Assembly (NCBI GenBank): GCA_949825065.1 | Contig: OX463864.1 | Location: 13,529,327-13,593,326, forward strand | From: Odontocerum albicorne | Taxonomy: Eukaryota; Arthropoda; Insecta; Trichoptera; Odontoceridae | DNA: 64,000 nt | Reading direction: 5' to 3' | Part shown: positions 54,600 through 64,000 of the stretch, one piece after another | How positions within the stretch are numbered: the stretch's first letter is position 1 | Layout of the letters: each line of letters starts with the position of its first letter | The notes under the pieces: model-generated | What the model was told of the DNA's origin: nothing | Database searches by the model: none | What the model saw: only the letters and a program-made list of their open reading frames with translations | Position numbers and translations under genes: made by a program

Positions 54600-55430
54600 G
54601 AAAATGTGCAACGGGGTTTTATATAATCAAAAATCGTAAAGAAGTATCGATTTATTTTTTCATGCTATATATCCTCAATGCAAATGGATGGAGAAAAATT
54701 ACCAAATTGTGACTCCTTTAAGTATTTTGGGTCACTCATCCATAGCGATGGAGGATGTGCAGCAGATGTAACACATAGAATTAGTGTGGGATGGATGAAG
54801 TTTAGATCAATGACGGGAGTTCTATGTGATCCGAAAATGCCAGTAAAGTTAAAACGAAAAGTATACCAAACGATTGTCAGACCCGCACTCCTCTATGGCT
54901 CCGAATGCTGGACGATGTATAATTCTTACTCTAGGCAACTAGAAACTGCTGAAATGCGCATGCTAAGATGGTCAGCAGGTGACACTAAGAGACAAAATAA
55001 GAAGCTCACGCATTCGTGGAAGCCTGGGTGTTACAGACATCAACAGCAAGATGGAGGAGAGGCGATTGAGATGGTATGGGCACGTTGGATGCAGAGCACC
55101 CGATCACATTGTGAACCAGGCAATCTCCATGGATCTTCCTCGAATAACAACCAGAGGATGACCAAAGAATTCATGGGTGGTGCAAAAAGATAACCTGATG
55201 CAGAGGCACGGCCTGGGGGACGTAGTCCGAGCCAGGGAGAGATGCTATAATATATGTCCTCAGTGAGATACAGGCAAAAGCCTTATTTACTGGGGACACG
55301 GCAAATGAAAGGCAATAAACCCAGATCCATTAAAATTGTGTGTACAAATTAAATTGCCTGTTGTTTTTTTTTCGCAAATTATGTATACCATATTTCTTGT
55401 CATATGTAAAATAAATAAATAAATATTTAT
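54600..55430 (+). mobile_element. Rep-A copy split by an RTE-like insertion
   Basis: Head CAACGGGGTTTTATATAATC to CCTCA at 54677. After the insertion it resumes CCTCAGTGAGATACAGGCAA (55258) to an ATAA-repeat tail. Confidence 0.8.
54678..55240 (+). pseudogene. RTE-like LINE ORF2 C-terminus, second copy
   Basis: MQMDGEKLPNCDSFKYFGSL, IHSDGGCAADVTHRISVGWM, KVYQTIVRPALLYGSECWTM, AEMRMLRWSAG, then a one-base frame change into LRDKIRSSRIRGSLGVTDIN and RLRWYGHVGCRAPDHIV. Extends further 5' than 25922-26581 but lacks about 80 bp near the 3' end. Flanked by ATGCTATA-TATCCTCA-type repeats, a likely target duplication of Rep-A sequence. Confidence 0.85.
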
Positions 55431-55439
55431 TCAGTAATA

Positions 55440-55505
55440 GAGGTTGTAATGGCTAAGGGATCCTCGACTCCGAGGCCCAACAACGACGACAATAGTAACA
55501 CGCTC
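55440..55505 (+). mobile_element. SINE-2 distal fragment
   Basis: GGATCCTCGACTCCGAGGCC and AACAACGACGACAAT, the outer end of SINE-2. Confidence 0.6.
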
Positions 55506-55689
55506 AGCTTAAACGTGTAAGAAAAATACGAAAAAACAAAATATAACGATTAAACCACATCGTGTGTGCCAAATTTGTCACTTCGATGTGAAAGAATTGA
55601 ACCCCTGTTTATGGGTCACGAAAGGATAATTTCATATTTGCTGACCTCGAAGGTCGATCCCATAAAATCTCAAACGGGTGTTTCTGGAA
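55506..55689. other. spacer
   Basis: Nothing recognised. Confidence 0.3.
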
Positions 55690-56000
55690 AATTACCACAT
55701 TTGCGGGGGATACTTGAACTTTTTCCTTTTTATGTTAATATCCCTTTTCTTTTTTAATATTTTAATTTAAAATTAACTTTTCCCAATTTACTTGGCAGAT
55801 CTTTGTTTTTAAAAGTAATCACATGCAAATAAAAAGAGATTTTAATAAATATTTCACCACATTTCGGGGATACTAAAACTTTTTTTCTTTTTAATATTCC
55901 CTCTTTTTTACTTTAAATAAGCTATTCCCAATTTACTAGATAGATCCTTGATTTTAACAGCAATCACGTGCAAATAAAAATACACTTTAACAAATATCTC
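55690..56000. repeat. 162-bp tandem duplication
   Basis: ACCACATTTGCGGGGGATAC at 55694 and ACCACATTTCGGGGATAC at 55856 begin two parallel segments, both with a CAATTTACT phrase and ATCACRTGCAAATAAAAA. Confidence 0.75.
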
Positions 56001-56004
56001 ACAT

Positions 56005-56300
56005 ACAAATAAGGTTCAACAGTTTATTGTAAAACATTGTTCACTGTAAAACTATCTGTTCATTGCCATGTGGCAATCTCTTCCAACCAAACAAACGAAA
56101 TTAAATAAAGGAAGAAACGTAATCGCAAAAAATATTTTAATATATATTCCCCTATACTAAATTAATGGACAATGTACGCAGTAAAAATAAAAGTGAGATA
56201 TCATCAATCAAAGGAAAAGGAAGGGATGGTGGAGAGGAAAGATAAATCAGGAATGAAACACGTTTTATTACTGACTAGAAATTAAGAGTTTTATCAATCA
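56005..56300 (-). mobile_element. LINE-G 3' UTR
   Basis: TGGCAATCTCTTCCAACCAA, GTGAGATATCATCAATCAAA, GACTAGAAATTAAGAGTTTT. Confidence 0.75.
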
Positions 56301-56594
56301 CTTTAAAAAAAATTGTTTTATTATTTGAAATAAATGAACGAGACCACTCTGTCACAGGCGTTGCCTAGTTTAGTGGCTTTCAACAAATTATACTATTGTA
56401 TATGGACACTTTGGTTACATGTAGTACAGTGTAGATGGCAAATTGTTACGTGGTTATCTTTTCCAACCAAGTAGAATAATAATAAAAATTTGATAAAGGG
56501 GCGTTTAGGAATTTGACTCTCTTAAAGGGCACTCGAACTAGGAATGCGAGCCTACTACTATTGACAGACTAAATAAAAAACTAAATAAATCATA
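56301..56594. other. unassigned, Rep-M fragment at 56500-56545
   Basis: GACTCTCTTAAAGGGCACTC and GAACTAGGAATGCGAG recall Rep-M. Confidence 0.35.

Positions 56595-56682
<88 letters not shown>
56595..56682. repeat. TA microsatellite
   Basis: About 43 TA dinucleotides next to the PLE terminus. Confidence 0.95.
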
Positions 56683-56684
<2 letters not shown>

Positions 56685-56689
56685 GAGGC

Positions 56690-56985
56690 ATTAACATTGT
56701 GGAGGTTTAAAGACATTGTAATTTGTTTTATCAAACACTGTTTATTCCACTTTTTGTAACGGTATACCCCTACCGGTTTCATGGCTTTCACCTCATCATC
56801 AGGGGAGCACAAACAAGACTGAAACCTGTTCGAACTGGTACCGACATACACGCTTCTAACGGTAAATCTTCGGGATAGAGACTGTGGGTGGAGGGAGGGA
56901 GGAGACAACCTCAACGAGCAGCGGCGAGATTTTTGGAATATACGTGTTTGCCAGATGTTCACCCCGACAAAAAAATAAATCATGT
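56690..56985 (-). mobile_element. PLE 3' region
   Basis: Reversed terminus (GAGGCATTAACATTGTGGAG), core, then CTGGTACCGACATACACG and the coding end with GCGGCGAGATTTTTGGA. TA repeats abut its 3' end. Confidence 0.75.
56765..56802 (-). ncRNA. hammerhead-like core, PLE copy
   Basis: CUGAUGA, stem GAGGU/GCCAU with one mismatch, GAAA, CC-GG, site GUA. All invariant core bases present. Confidence 0.4.
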
Positions 56986-57302
56986 TTAGTGTATGGTAAA
57001 GATAAGAAGATAGTTGCTGCGTCCATTAGATTAGGAACTTTATTCAGAAAGTAAGGCCTTAAATGAAAACTAGACTGGAACCCGTTTTTAAAAACAATGG
57101 GTACTAACTAGAATTGAACCCGCAACCCCTGTGTTGCAACAAAGGTTTAAAAGCTAACGCAGCTACAGAGATGTTAAATGTTGTATTGTGCATTGTAAAT
57201 AACTAAAAAAAGAAGTTTATTATTTCGAAGAGAGCAATGCAATTAATCTAATTGTTTAATATTTATAAAAAAAAGTTAAAACAACAAATTTATTTTTTCT
57301 AG
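56986..57302 (-). mobile_element. SINE-1 copy at 57040-57190, spacer around it
   Basis: GAAAACTAGACTGGAACCCG, box B AATTGAACCCGCAACCCC. The box A side is decayed. Confidence 0.55.
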
Positions 57303-57493
57303 CACCGGTGAAACCTTCTTTTTTATATCAAAAGCACTATACTACTTCCGCTTACATTTCTGCCACCTGGATGACACTGGGCTTTCAACGAATCAAGTCC
57401 TTTTTAGTTCAAGATACTAAGCTTCTCAGGAACTGCAGCAAGTGTCGCATGGACTGCACCTCACCGCAGATACGGAATATACTTCAGTCACAG
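57303..57493 (+). CDS. candidate internal exon of an unidentified gene
   Basis: A pyrimidine-rich TTTATTTTTTCTAG acceptor precedes 57303, and CACAG|GTGAGT follows 57493. The single frame open across it reads VKPSFLYQKHYTTSAYISAT, WMTLGFQRIKSFLVQDTKLL, RNCSKCRMDCTSPQIRNILQ, SQ. It stops two codons past the donor, so the splice site and frame agree. The C-x2-C-x3-C cluster is the only feature; I do not recognise the family. It is not repeated in the window and is GC-richer than its flanks. It could also be a TE or chance. No partner exons seen. Confidence 0.35.
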
Positions 57494-57874
57494 GTGAGTT
57501 AATTGATATCTTACTATATAGGTATATAATTTCGATAGTAAATGTTCCCACAAACCGCCGGCCCTGAACCCCTGGTCCCTGGGTGGTAATACTGCGTTGG
57601 TCTTGCGCCAAAATTCCAAGCCATACCCCATGCGGATATATCACGTTTCCGCTTTGCGCCTGGTACTTGCGGAAACAGCGGCCTCGCTGCCTCGCCGTCA
57701 ATCTTTCGTCATGCATTATAACTACCTGTATACCATGTTATGAATAGGAAACTGTATTCATAATGCTTTTTTTTGTAAATGTTCGTACAATACATGGCAC
57801 ATCAGGAGGCCTATTGTTATAAAGCCATTTTTTATAACCAACCAGCCCGTCTTTGATAATATCAACATATTATA
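57494..57874. other. GC-richer patch then unassigned
   Basis: 57545-57715 is unusually GC-rich (CGCCGGCCCTGAACCCCTGG), with a minus-strand open frame but no motif recognised. Confidence 0.3.
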
Positions 57875-58310
57875 ATGGCTAATCATTGTCACCGTGAAAA
57901 CCATACTTTTTCTATCGATAATGCCAAATTCTTACATATCAGTAGTAACGGAAATAAATTGGACATACTAGAGGCCCTAGAAATTTCTAAGTCAGTACAT
58001 CGATCCGAACATATGGTAAATACATATATTTCAAAAATTTCTCCGATCCTGGCCGAAATCGTCCCATGCGTCCCTCAACCCTCAGTCCCCAACCTGAATG
58101 TCCCCAAGCGCTGAAGCGTGAATATCGGTGCCAGTTCGAACATAATTTAGTATTGTTTGTGCTCCCCTGAAGATGAGGTGAAAGCCTTGAAACCGGTAGG
58201 GTTATGCTGTTACAAAAAAGTGGAATAAACGGTGTTTGATACAATAAATTACAATGTCTTTAAACCTCCACAACGTTAATGCCTTAACTATAAACAATAT
58301 ATTATATTAA
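57875..58310 (+). mobile_element. PLE copy: endonuclease remnant plus 3' end
   Basis: ANHCHRENHTFSIDNAKFLH, NKLDILEALEISKSVHRSEH, KISPILAEIVP, then core and terminus CTTTAAACCTCCACAACG. Parallel to 28905-29260, confirming one element. The frame ends before the core here because of an indel. Confidence 0.8.
58167..58203 (+). ncRNA. hammerhead-like core, PLE copy
   Basis: Identical in the core to 6526-6562: CUGAAGA, GAGGU/GCCUU, GAAA, CC-GGUAG-GG, UU. Stem I is not apparent. Confidence 0.45.
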
Positions 58311-58439
58311 GCTGTTTTTTTATCCATGACAGATTTGAATAAAAAAATCATTTAAATTAAAATTACAATACAAAAGAAAACAAACTAATTAATAATGATG
58401 GCGTATACAACTTTAAAAAGCACTTAAAACACAACCCTT
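58311..58439. other. spacer
   Basis: AT-rich. Confidence 0.3.
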
Positions 58440-58760
58440 TTTTGTGAGAGGTCTTATCAAAATTAATGATTATATAATGTATGAATTTGATAATCCACCT
58501 AAATCCAAATTTGTTACTATACATATCGGAAGGAAGTTTTCGACGATTTTCTTACTAAATATCTTTCTAAACATTTATAGATGCAGAGAAGCTCTTAATC
58601 TAATGGTCGCAGCCACCACCTTTCTATCCATACACTCACCTGATTTATATTTATTCTGTTACATATCCATAAAAGTGGGTTCGAATCCCGAGCTAGAGCG
58701 CTCTTGAAGAGAGTGTGCTCTCTTAACGGCGTTATATAAATTGTTTTTTTTATTATTATT
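58440..58760 (+). mobile_element. Rep-M copy with box B
   Basis: CTAATGGTCGCAGCCACC, then GTGGGTTCGAATCCCGAGC (tRNA-like box B), GAGCGCTCTTGAAGAGAGTG and CTCTTAACGGCG. The clearest single-copy form of the sequence amplified at 8511-8828. Confidence 0.65.
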
Positions 58761-59525
58761 AAATATATATAAAATATATATTTATTTTTAATAAACTTGG
58801 TATTATTTTAATATGTTTAGTTAAATATATTCTGTATTCTTAAATTATTGTAATCAACTCGATCTAGGTCATTGACTGGGAACACCCAAATTCGATTAAA
58901 CAACCATTTAAAAATCACATAATTAATTTCTCCACTTTATTACTATCATGACATACATTTTTCGCTTCTACCACGTCCAAACATCTCATCATGTATAATT
59001 TTCTTTTATGACGTCTTTTCACTATTTTCTTATTCAGAAATTGGTTAGTTTTAGATCTTCCCAAATTTATCGTTAAAAAAATCACATAAACCCCATAGGG
59101 AATCTACCGTTCTTTTCCGCATGGCGTATTATTATACACCCTTTCCATTTGACCTCGTTTTTGTCTTCTACGGTTTCTACCTTATCTAACAATATCTTCT
59201 ACATCAAATATTTCTCGAATACTGACTGCAAACTGCAACATTTGTATAGTGTTTCGCCTTGCAACATATCTGAGTATTTTAATTTTATTAGCATACATTT
59301 TGTTTTTGTTATATCTGCTCTGGACTTAAATTTTAATTTATTTTACTTACAGAAACAAAATGTTTTACCCTGTCATTTTAAATGCCAAGGCGTAAAACTA
59401 TCTCAAATTATATTGGCATCCTAATGGCATATCTCAAAACATGAATATCGTATTATATCACGAACTCTTGGCAAATCTCTATTTATTCGACATGTTGACT
59501 CAATACTTTGTAACACACTCGTATA
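58761..59525. other. mostly unassigned
   Basis: 58980-59260 may be a reversed, very decayed LINE-Q (CATCATGTATAATTTTCTTT). Not firm. Confidence 0.3.
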
Positions 59526-59660
59526 TGATACAGATCCCGTGTTTTAACGTGATAAACTAGATTTGCGTTGAGTACCGGTCCCGTGTTTTAACGTGATAAA
59601 CTAGATTTGTGTTGAGTCCCGTGTTTTAACGTGATAAACTATATTTGCGTTGAGTACCAG
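59526..59660. repeat. short tandem repeat, about 45-55 bp, 3 units
   Basis: CCCGTGTTTTAACGTGATAA three times, ending GTTGAGTACC. It shares CCCGTGTTTT with the larger array that follows. Confidence 0.85.
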
Positions 59661-60433
59661 TCCCGTGTTTTCACATGATCGATACCTCGATGCTCAGTTA
59701 TGAGCTAAACGACAAAATGATGATGGTTTAGTGTACAATATGACGGGCTTCTTGCTATGTAGCAATATCTTCTAATCAACCTTTTAATGGTTTTACAAAG
59801 TTTTACATTGAATCCTGGTCCCGTGTTTTCACATGATTGATACATCGATGCTCAGACATAAGCTAAACGACTAAATAATGATGGTTTAGTGTACAATATG
59901 ATGGGACTATTGCTATGTAGCAATTTCTTACAACCAACCATTTAATTATTTTACAATGTTTCACATTGAGTCCTGGTCCCGTGTTTTCACATGATCGATA
60001 CATCGATGCTCAGTCATAAGCTAAACGACAAAATAATGATGGTTTAGTGTACAATATGATGGGATTATTGCTATGTAGCAATCTCTTCCAACCAACCATT
60101 TAATGGTTTTACAAAGTTTCACATTGAGTCCTAGTCCCGTGTTTTCACATGATCGATACCTCGATGCTCAGTCATAAGCTAAACGACAAAATAATGATGG
60201 TTGAGTGATCAATATGACGGAATTATTGCTATGTTGCAATCTCTTCCAACCAACCATTTAATGGTTTTACAATGTTTCACATTGAGTCCTGGTCCCGTGT
60301 TTTCACATGATCGATACCTCTATGCTCAGTCATAAGCTAAACGACAAAATTATCATGGTTTAGTGTACAATATGACGGGGCTCATTGTTATATAGCAATC
60401 TCTTCCAACCAACCATTTTATTGTTTTACAAAG
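59661..60433. repeat. 158-bp satellite, 5 units
   Basis: TCCCGTGTTTTCACATGATC restarts at 59661, 59819, 59977, 60135 and 60293, exactly 158 apart. Each unit contains GCAATCTCTTCCAACCAACC, the reversed LINE-G/SINE-1 tail, and ATGCTCAGTCATAAGCTAAA. Confidence 0.95.
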
Positions 60434-61154
60434 TTTTGAGTGAAAGGTTGAGGATTTACATTATTGGTGTAAATAAATAAACATCCAATACTAAAATAAC
60501 AAAAATCAAACCTTTCATAATGTACATTTAAATGGCGCTGTTTTTGCTTAATAGTTCTATAAGAATTCATGATGGTACTTGGGATAGGTGATAGGGTTTG
60601 ATTTTCAGTAGTTTTGTAGATGGGAAGCGCCTGTGCGTGTATTAGTTTATTCTGTATAAGCTGGCGCACTTCAGCAAGCGCATAATCTTGATAGATAAAA
60701 CCCTGAGCTCTGGTTACAAGTCGATTATATTACCAAGACAACGCGTATTTAAATCTGCTAGTCTTTTGGCAGGTAAAGTTTTTTTTGTTACTTTACTTTA
60801 AGAGTTTCTTCAAACATTGTACGAATTTATGATAAACAGTATATGATCTATAGAAAAACATAAATTCAGTTATAAAATGGTCGAAGTGTAAAACCAGTCC
60901 GGAGGGAATCTGCCAGGAATGAGGTGCCCGCTTGCTTAGCGTGAATGCTAATCGATAGACAAAAAGATTGCCACCAATTAAAAACGCGAAAAAAAAAATA
61001 ACAATTACATATACATATAGAATCTCGCCATTTCCCTTTTTGGAAAACGACAAGAAACGACAGATCTCCACGCCTTTCTATTTATGCACATATCTATCGC
61101 TTCGTCCATATTCATACATCTCGTCGTAAATGTTTTTATTTTTATCATATTGTA
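60434..61154. other. nothing recognised
   Basis: No supported feature. Confidence 0.35.
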
Positions 61155-61350
61155 TTATATTACACTTTCGTTGTAACCTTTCGGGGTTATTGCCACGTGG
61201 CAATCTCTTCCAACCAACCAGAAAGATGTCTAAGAAGCCCTAATTGAAACCAGACTGGAATCTTTTTTTTTTTTAAATCTAGGTTCCAGCGGGGATCGAA
61301 CCCGCAATCTACGCGTCAGCAGACGAGCGTCTTACCAACTAAGTCAGCAT
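61155..61350 (-). mobile_element. SINE-1 copy (best preserved)
   Basis: Minus strand: box A TGACTTAGTTGGTAAGACG, box B GCGGGTTCGATCCCCGCTGG, body AGATTCCAGTCTGGTTTCAA, tail GGTTGGTTGGAAGAGATTGC and CAACGAAAGTGTAAT. Confidence 0.85.
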
Positions 61351-62264
61351 ACATACTCGAATATGTCTTTCCCTTAGTGCAAATAAAATATTCCCGCAGT
61401 TTAAATCCTTCTCGCTCTCCATACATTTCAGACCCAAGACATTTGTGGCCAAACCATTTCAAAATTCCTTTCTTAAGTCATCTTTACTCCGTCAAACATT
61501 ATAATACTAGATATTTTATGTAAGGGAAATATTTCGATCACATTAATTCTGTTCTTATCACTTCCTTCCAATTCCTAGGCTACGCTTCAACATATTAAGG
61601 TTAGCACTAGCGCACCACTTTGCATAATCATTTATGAAGTTATTACAATTGATTTATTGGCAACAATACTAAGTACACTATTAACCTTGTTCCCTATCTA
61701 TATATTCATCTGTCTTCCTACACCCCAAATAGCGAAATTCCTTAATTTATTCTATTCTTTCGTTGTTTCCACAAACATTTCGTTTCAATTTCTTCGTTTC
61801 TGGAATAATTATATTCTAGGCGTTGTTTCAAAAATTGTTTTCTTTTTAAACTCGTCGGGGATTTTCTTTGAAGCCCTTAAGACTTTTTTACAATCAACGT
61901 TTAAAAACAAAAGAAATGAAATAAAAAAGGCTTTAAAGTATCCTTCATATATTTCAGTTTCTTTCAGAACTAATTTCAGTTTCTTTCAGAACACACATGT
62001 TCTCTTCGATCAGACGATGAGAGACTCCTTTGCATACCACCACATCACGCCACATTTTACACATCTACATTTGCGGTTCACTCGGCGTGACCGTGTTTCG
62101 AACTTCTTAGATTTATCAGATGTGCACCATCCTTAGTCACGTTTAAAAGTGAATTAATATATTAAATACTCAGAATGTACTTTCAAGCTAATTTTCCTTT
62201 GATTACATTCCTTATCATTGGACGAATTAAATTCCTCAATTTATATACTTATTGTCATCGTTTG
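61351..62264. other. mostly unassigned
   Basis: The 159-codon open frame at 61657-62136 is Phe/Leu/Ile-rich without a recognisable domain. TTTCAGTTTCTTTCAGAAC is directly repeated at 61954 and 61976. 61440-61640 may be decayed LINE-Q. Confidence 0.3.
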
Positions 62265-62640
62265 TTACTGGGTCACGTAGTCGATGACCCCTACGCCATT
62301 CCAACGTTAATTGAGCTGAAAAGCGAAGCTGTGCCGTGGAGATTTCGTTTATTTTTTCTTGTTTTTCTCCTCTTAAAGTGAGTGATCTATTGCACACCAG
62401 CAAACTCACTGAATCCAATGATACACCTGAAGTGAGACGATTCGAGCACACTGGCATGTTTTCCCCCCTTTTTTTTTAAATAATAAATATGACCGAAGTA
62501 ATAAGTCATCCTTATACTCCCGAATAATAGTCGGTAAAAAATACCTGTGTCATTCGAGTGGAGTAGTATAGTGCGGAGTTTGAACCGGTAACCTTTCACA
62601 CGAAAGTCCAGTGCGTTACCGCATGGTCATGTCCCTCAAA
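62265..62640 (-). mobile_element. SINE-2 copy, full length
   Basis: Outer end ACTGGGTCACGTAGTCGATG, CTGTGCCGTGGAGATTTCG, GAAGTGAGACGATTCGAGCA, box B GTGCGGAGTTTGAACCGGTA, box A side GTGCGTTACCGCATGGTCAT. Confidence 0.8.
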
Positions 62641-62699
62641 TATTGATCGAGATTAGACATTTATTTGTTATTTTTAATTAAATTTAAACGAATATATTT

Positions 62700-62930
62700 T
62701 TTTAAATGTGTTTAATCAAACACTGTTTATTGCACTTTATATAACCCTATCAGTTTCATCATCATCAGGAGAACATAAACAAGGCACAGACAGCTCTCTT
62801 GACGATGAGGGGAAAACCTTGAAGCCGGTAGGGTTATAGCGTTATATAAAGTAGAATAAACAGTTTTTGAAAAGTTTAATGTCTTGAAACCTCCACAATG
62901 TTAATGTTTTAACTATAAATAACATATAAA
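62700..62930. mobile_element. PLE 3' ends, head-to-head pair
   Basis: 62708-62776 on minus (CAAACACTGTTTATTGCACT) and 62792-62930 on plus (AAACCTTGAAGCCGGTAGGG). The minus copy has lost its stem II; the plus copy reads UUGACGA and GAAG, so both cores are damaged. Confidence 0.75.
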
Positions 62931-63774
62931 CTTTATAGATATAAATTAGTCACTTTGCAGAGAAACATTATCGTCTTATTGTTATTATTTTAGACAATTT
63001 TTTTTCTTGTATAATGCATTTTGTTTAAAAGTTCTGTTTGCATCCAATTTCAATAAAAATGGTTAAAGTCTGGTTTTCATTTCAAATTTCTTCACCACAT
63101 TTGTGATTGGCTGGAAGAGATGGTAATATAACAATTCTGTAACACAGTTCAATTATTATTTTTCTCATGTTTTTTTTCTTTAGTGAGGTTTATGCTAAAA
63201 AAATTACAGAAATTATCGGTAAGATATTAAGTATCAACTCAACTTTGATCTTTATTACGTTTTATTGCTTGCTTTATCATTGCATGGCCTATCACTTGCC
63301 ATAACGCCCACTCCTCTTTTTCATATACAAGATAACAAGTGATAACATATCACTTCATATATTATTTACTTAAAAAACATACAATTTAACCACAATATAA
63401 GTTATTATAAATAAAATGATCAAGAAGTATTTAACTTTTTTACATTTCAGCGTGTTTTTGACCACATTTGGTCAAAAACACATTTTTTGCGAAAACTTCG
63501 GAGTCTTTGTTATTTTTTATACAATAGTTGAGCTGAACATGCAATAAATCATACATGTATTTGTACTGCGTATAATAATTGTATTACAATAAAAAAAAGC
63601 GTTTATTAAAGTTTCATCAAAAAAACTTTAAAAAAGTCTTTCAGGTTTCAGTTTTCAGGACGCTGCAACACCCTGAAACCATAAATAAACATAGGTTTTA
63701 AATATTACTTTTGGACATCCATCATATTAGATGTATTTAAACTCATTATGTGTCTTTATTAAATTGAAAATTGA
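62931..63774. other. mostly unassigned
   Basis: 63292-63312 carries one end related to the 35-bp TIR element at 30262. 63460-63490 has GACCACATTTGGTC, a small palindrome. Confidence 0.35.
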
Positions 63775-63840
63775 ACATGCTGACGGGATTTTTGCCGCGT
63801 GGCAATCTCTTACAACCAACCAGGAAAATTTTAGAGTTTA
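63775..63840 (-). mobile_element. SINE-1/LINE-G tail fragment
   Basis: GTGGCAATCTCTTACAACCA. Confidence 0.6.
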
Positions 63841-63884
63841 ATGTATCTAGGTTGTAACGCTAATCAAATATTTGGTTTGAAAGT

Positions 63885-64000
63885 TGTCCTCAACGAGAAA
63901 CAGGCAAAAGCCTAGTTTACTGGAAATACGACAAATGAAAGGCAACAAACCCAGATCCATTAAAATTGTGTGTCCAATTTAAATTTCCTGTTGTGTAATG
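63885..64000 (+). mobile_element. Rep-A copy, cut by the window edge
   Basis: GAAACAGGCAAAAGCCTAGT, GACAAATGAAAGGCAACAAA, CCCAGATCCATTAAAATTG. Confidence 0.75.

Noticed and set aside
61657..62136. 159-codon open frame as a membrane protein
   Set aside because: Phe/Leu/Ile-rich composition follows from T-rich DNA; no conserved motif, splice or start support.

Overview
The window is AT-rich eukaryotic DNA, almost certainly from an insect or another arthropod. The only well-supported host gene is one large coding exon of Shal (Kv4 voltage-gated potassium channel) on the minus strand at 47677-48791. It runs from the conserved start ([18 protein letters not shown]) to a splice donor inside the selectivity filter. 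No later Shal exon was recognised to its left, so the first coding intron probably exceeds 47 kb and positions 1-47670 would be intronic. A possible 191-bp exon of an unknown plus-strand gene lies at 57303-57493.

Nearly everything else is decayed, often nested, mobile DNA. Family names used here are mine. PLE: Penelope-like element with a GIY-YIG endonuclease remnant and a 3' end holding a hammerhead-like core (about 9 copies). SINE-1: tRNA-derived, box A plus box B, tail shared with LINE-G (about 17 copies). SINE-2: a second tRNA-like family (6-7 copies). Rep-M: box-B-like family. Rep-A: 3' tail of ATAA repeats. LINE-G, -H, -K, -Q and RTE-like: non-LTR retrotransposon 3' ends. MITE-J: TTAA-flanked, piggyBac-type. 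Rep-L: dimeric repeat. Rep-N: about 460 bp, two copies. There are also two mariner remnants, a Tc1/IS630-like remnant and two related LTR-like segments.

Layout: 1-2200 mariner and LINE ends; 2500-7300 PLE, SINE-1, MITE-J and a 136-bp tandem repeat; 7500-12800 SINE-2, TTAA MITE, 53-bp array, Tc1-like remnant and LTR-like segment; 13300-18100 two near-identical MITE-J copies flanking LINE and Rep-L debris and a 42-bp array; 18700-23300 SINE-1 copies, one with its box B amplified 12 times, and an RTE end; 23985-24194 a pure TA tract; 25200-31400 RTE, PLE, LINE-Q and a 35-bp-TIR element; 32000-43900 sparse AT-rich DNA with SINEs, arrays and a PLE palindrome; 44861-46160 an 18-bp array split by a mariner that itself holds a 60-bp-TIR element; 46600-47580 LINE-H; 47671-48837 Shal; 49600-64000 foldback, RTE, LTR, Rep-N, PLE, a 158-bp array and SINEs.

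Two themes stand out. First, a core of CUGANGA, then a hairpin, then GAAA recurs in four otherwise different repeat families with different but self-complementary stem II arms, as expected of hammerhead ribozymes linked to Penelope-like elements. Second, several minisatellites arose by amplifying pieces of SINEs or LINE tails. Long stretches, especially 32350-33720, 38125-38630, 39236-40020 and 61351-62260, hold nothing I can name. All calls come from reading by eye; no database search was run.
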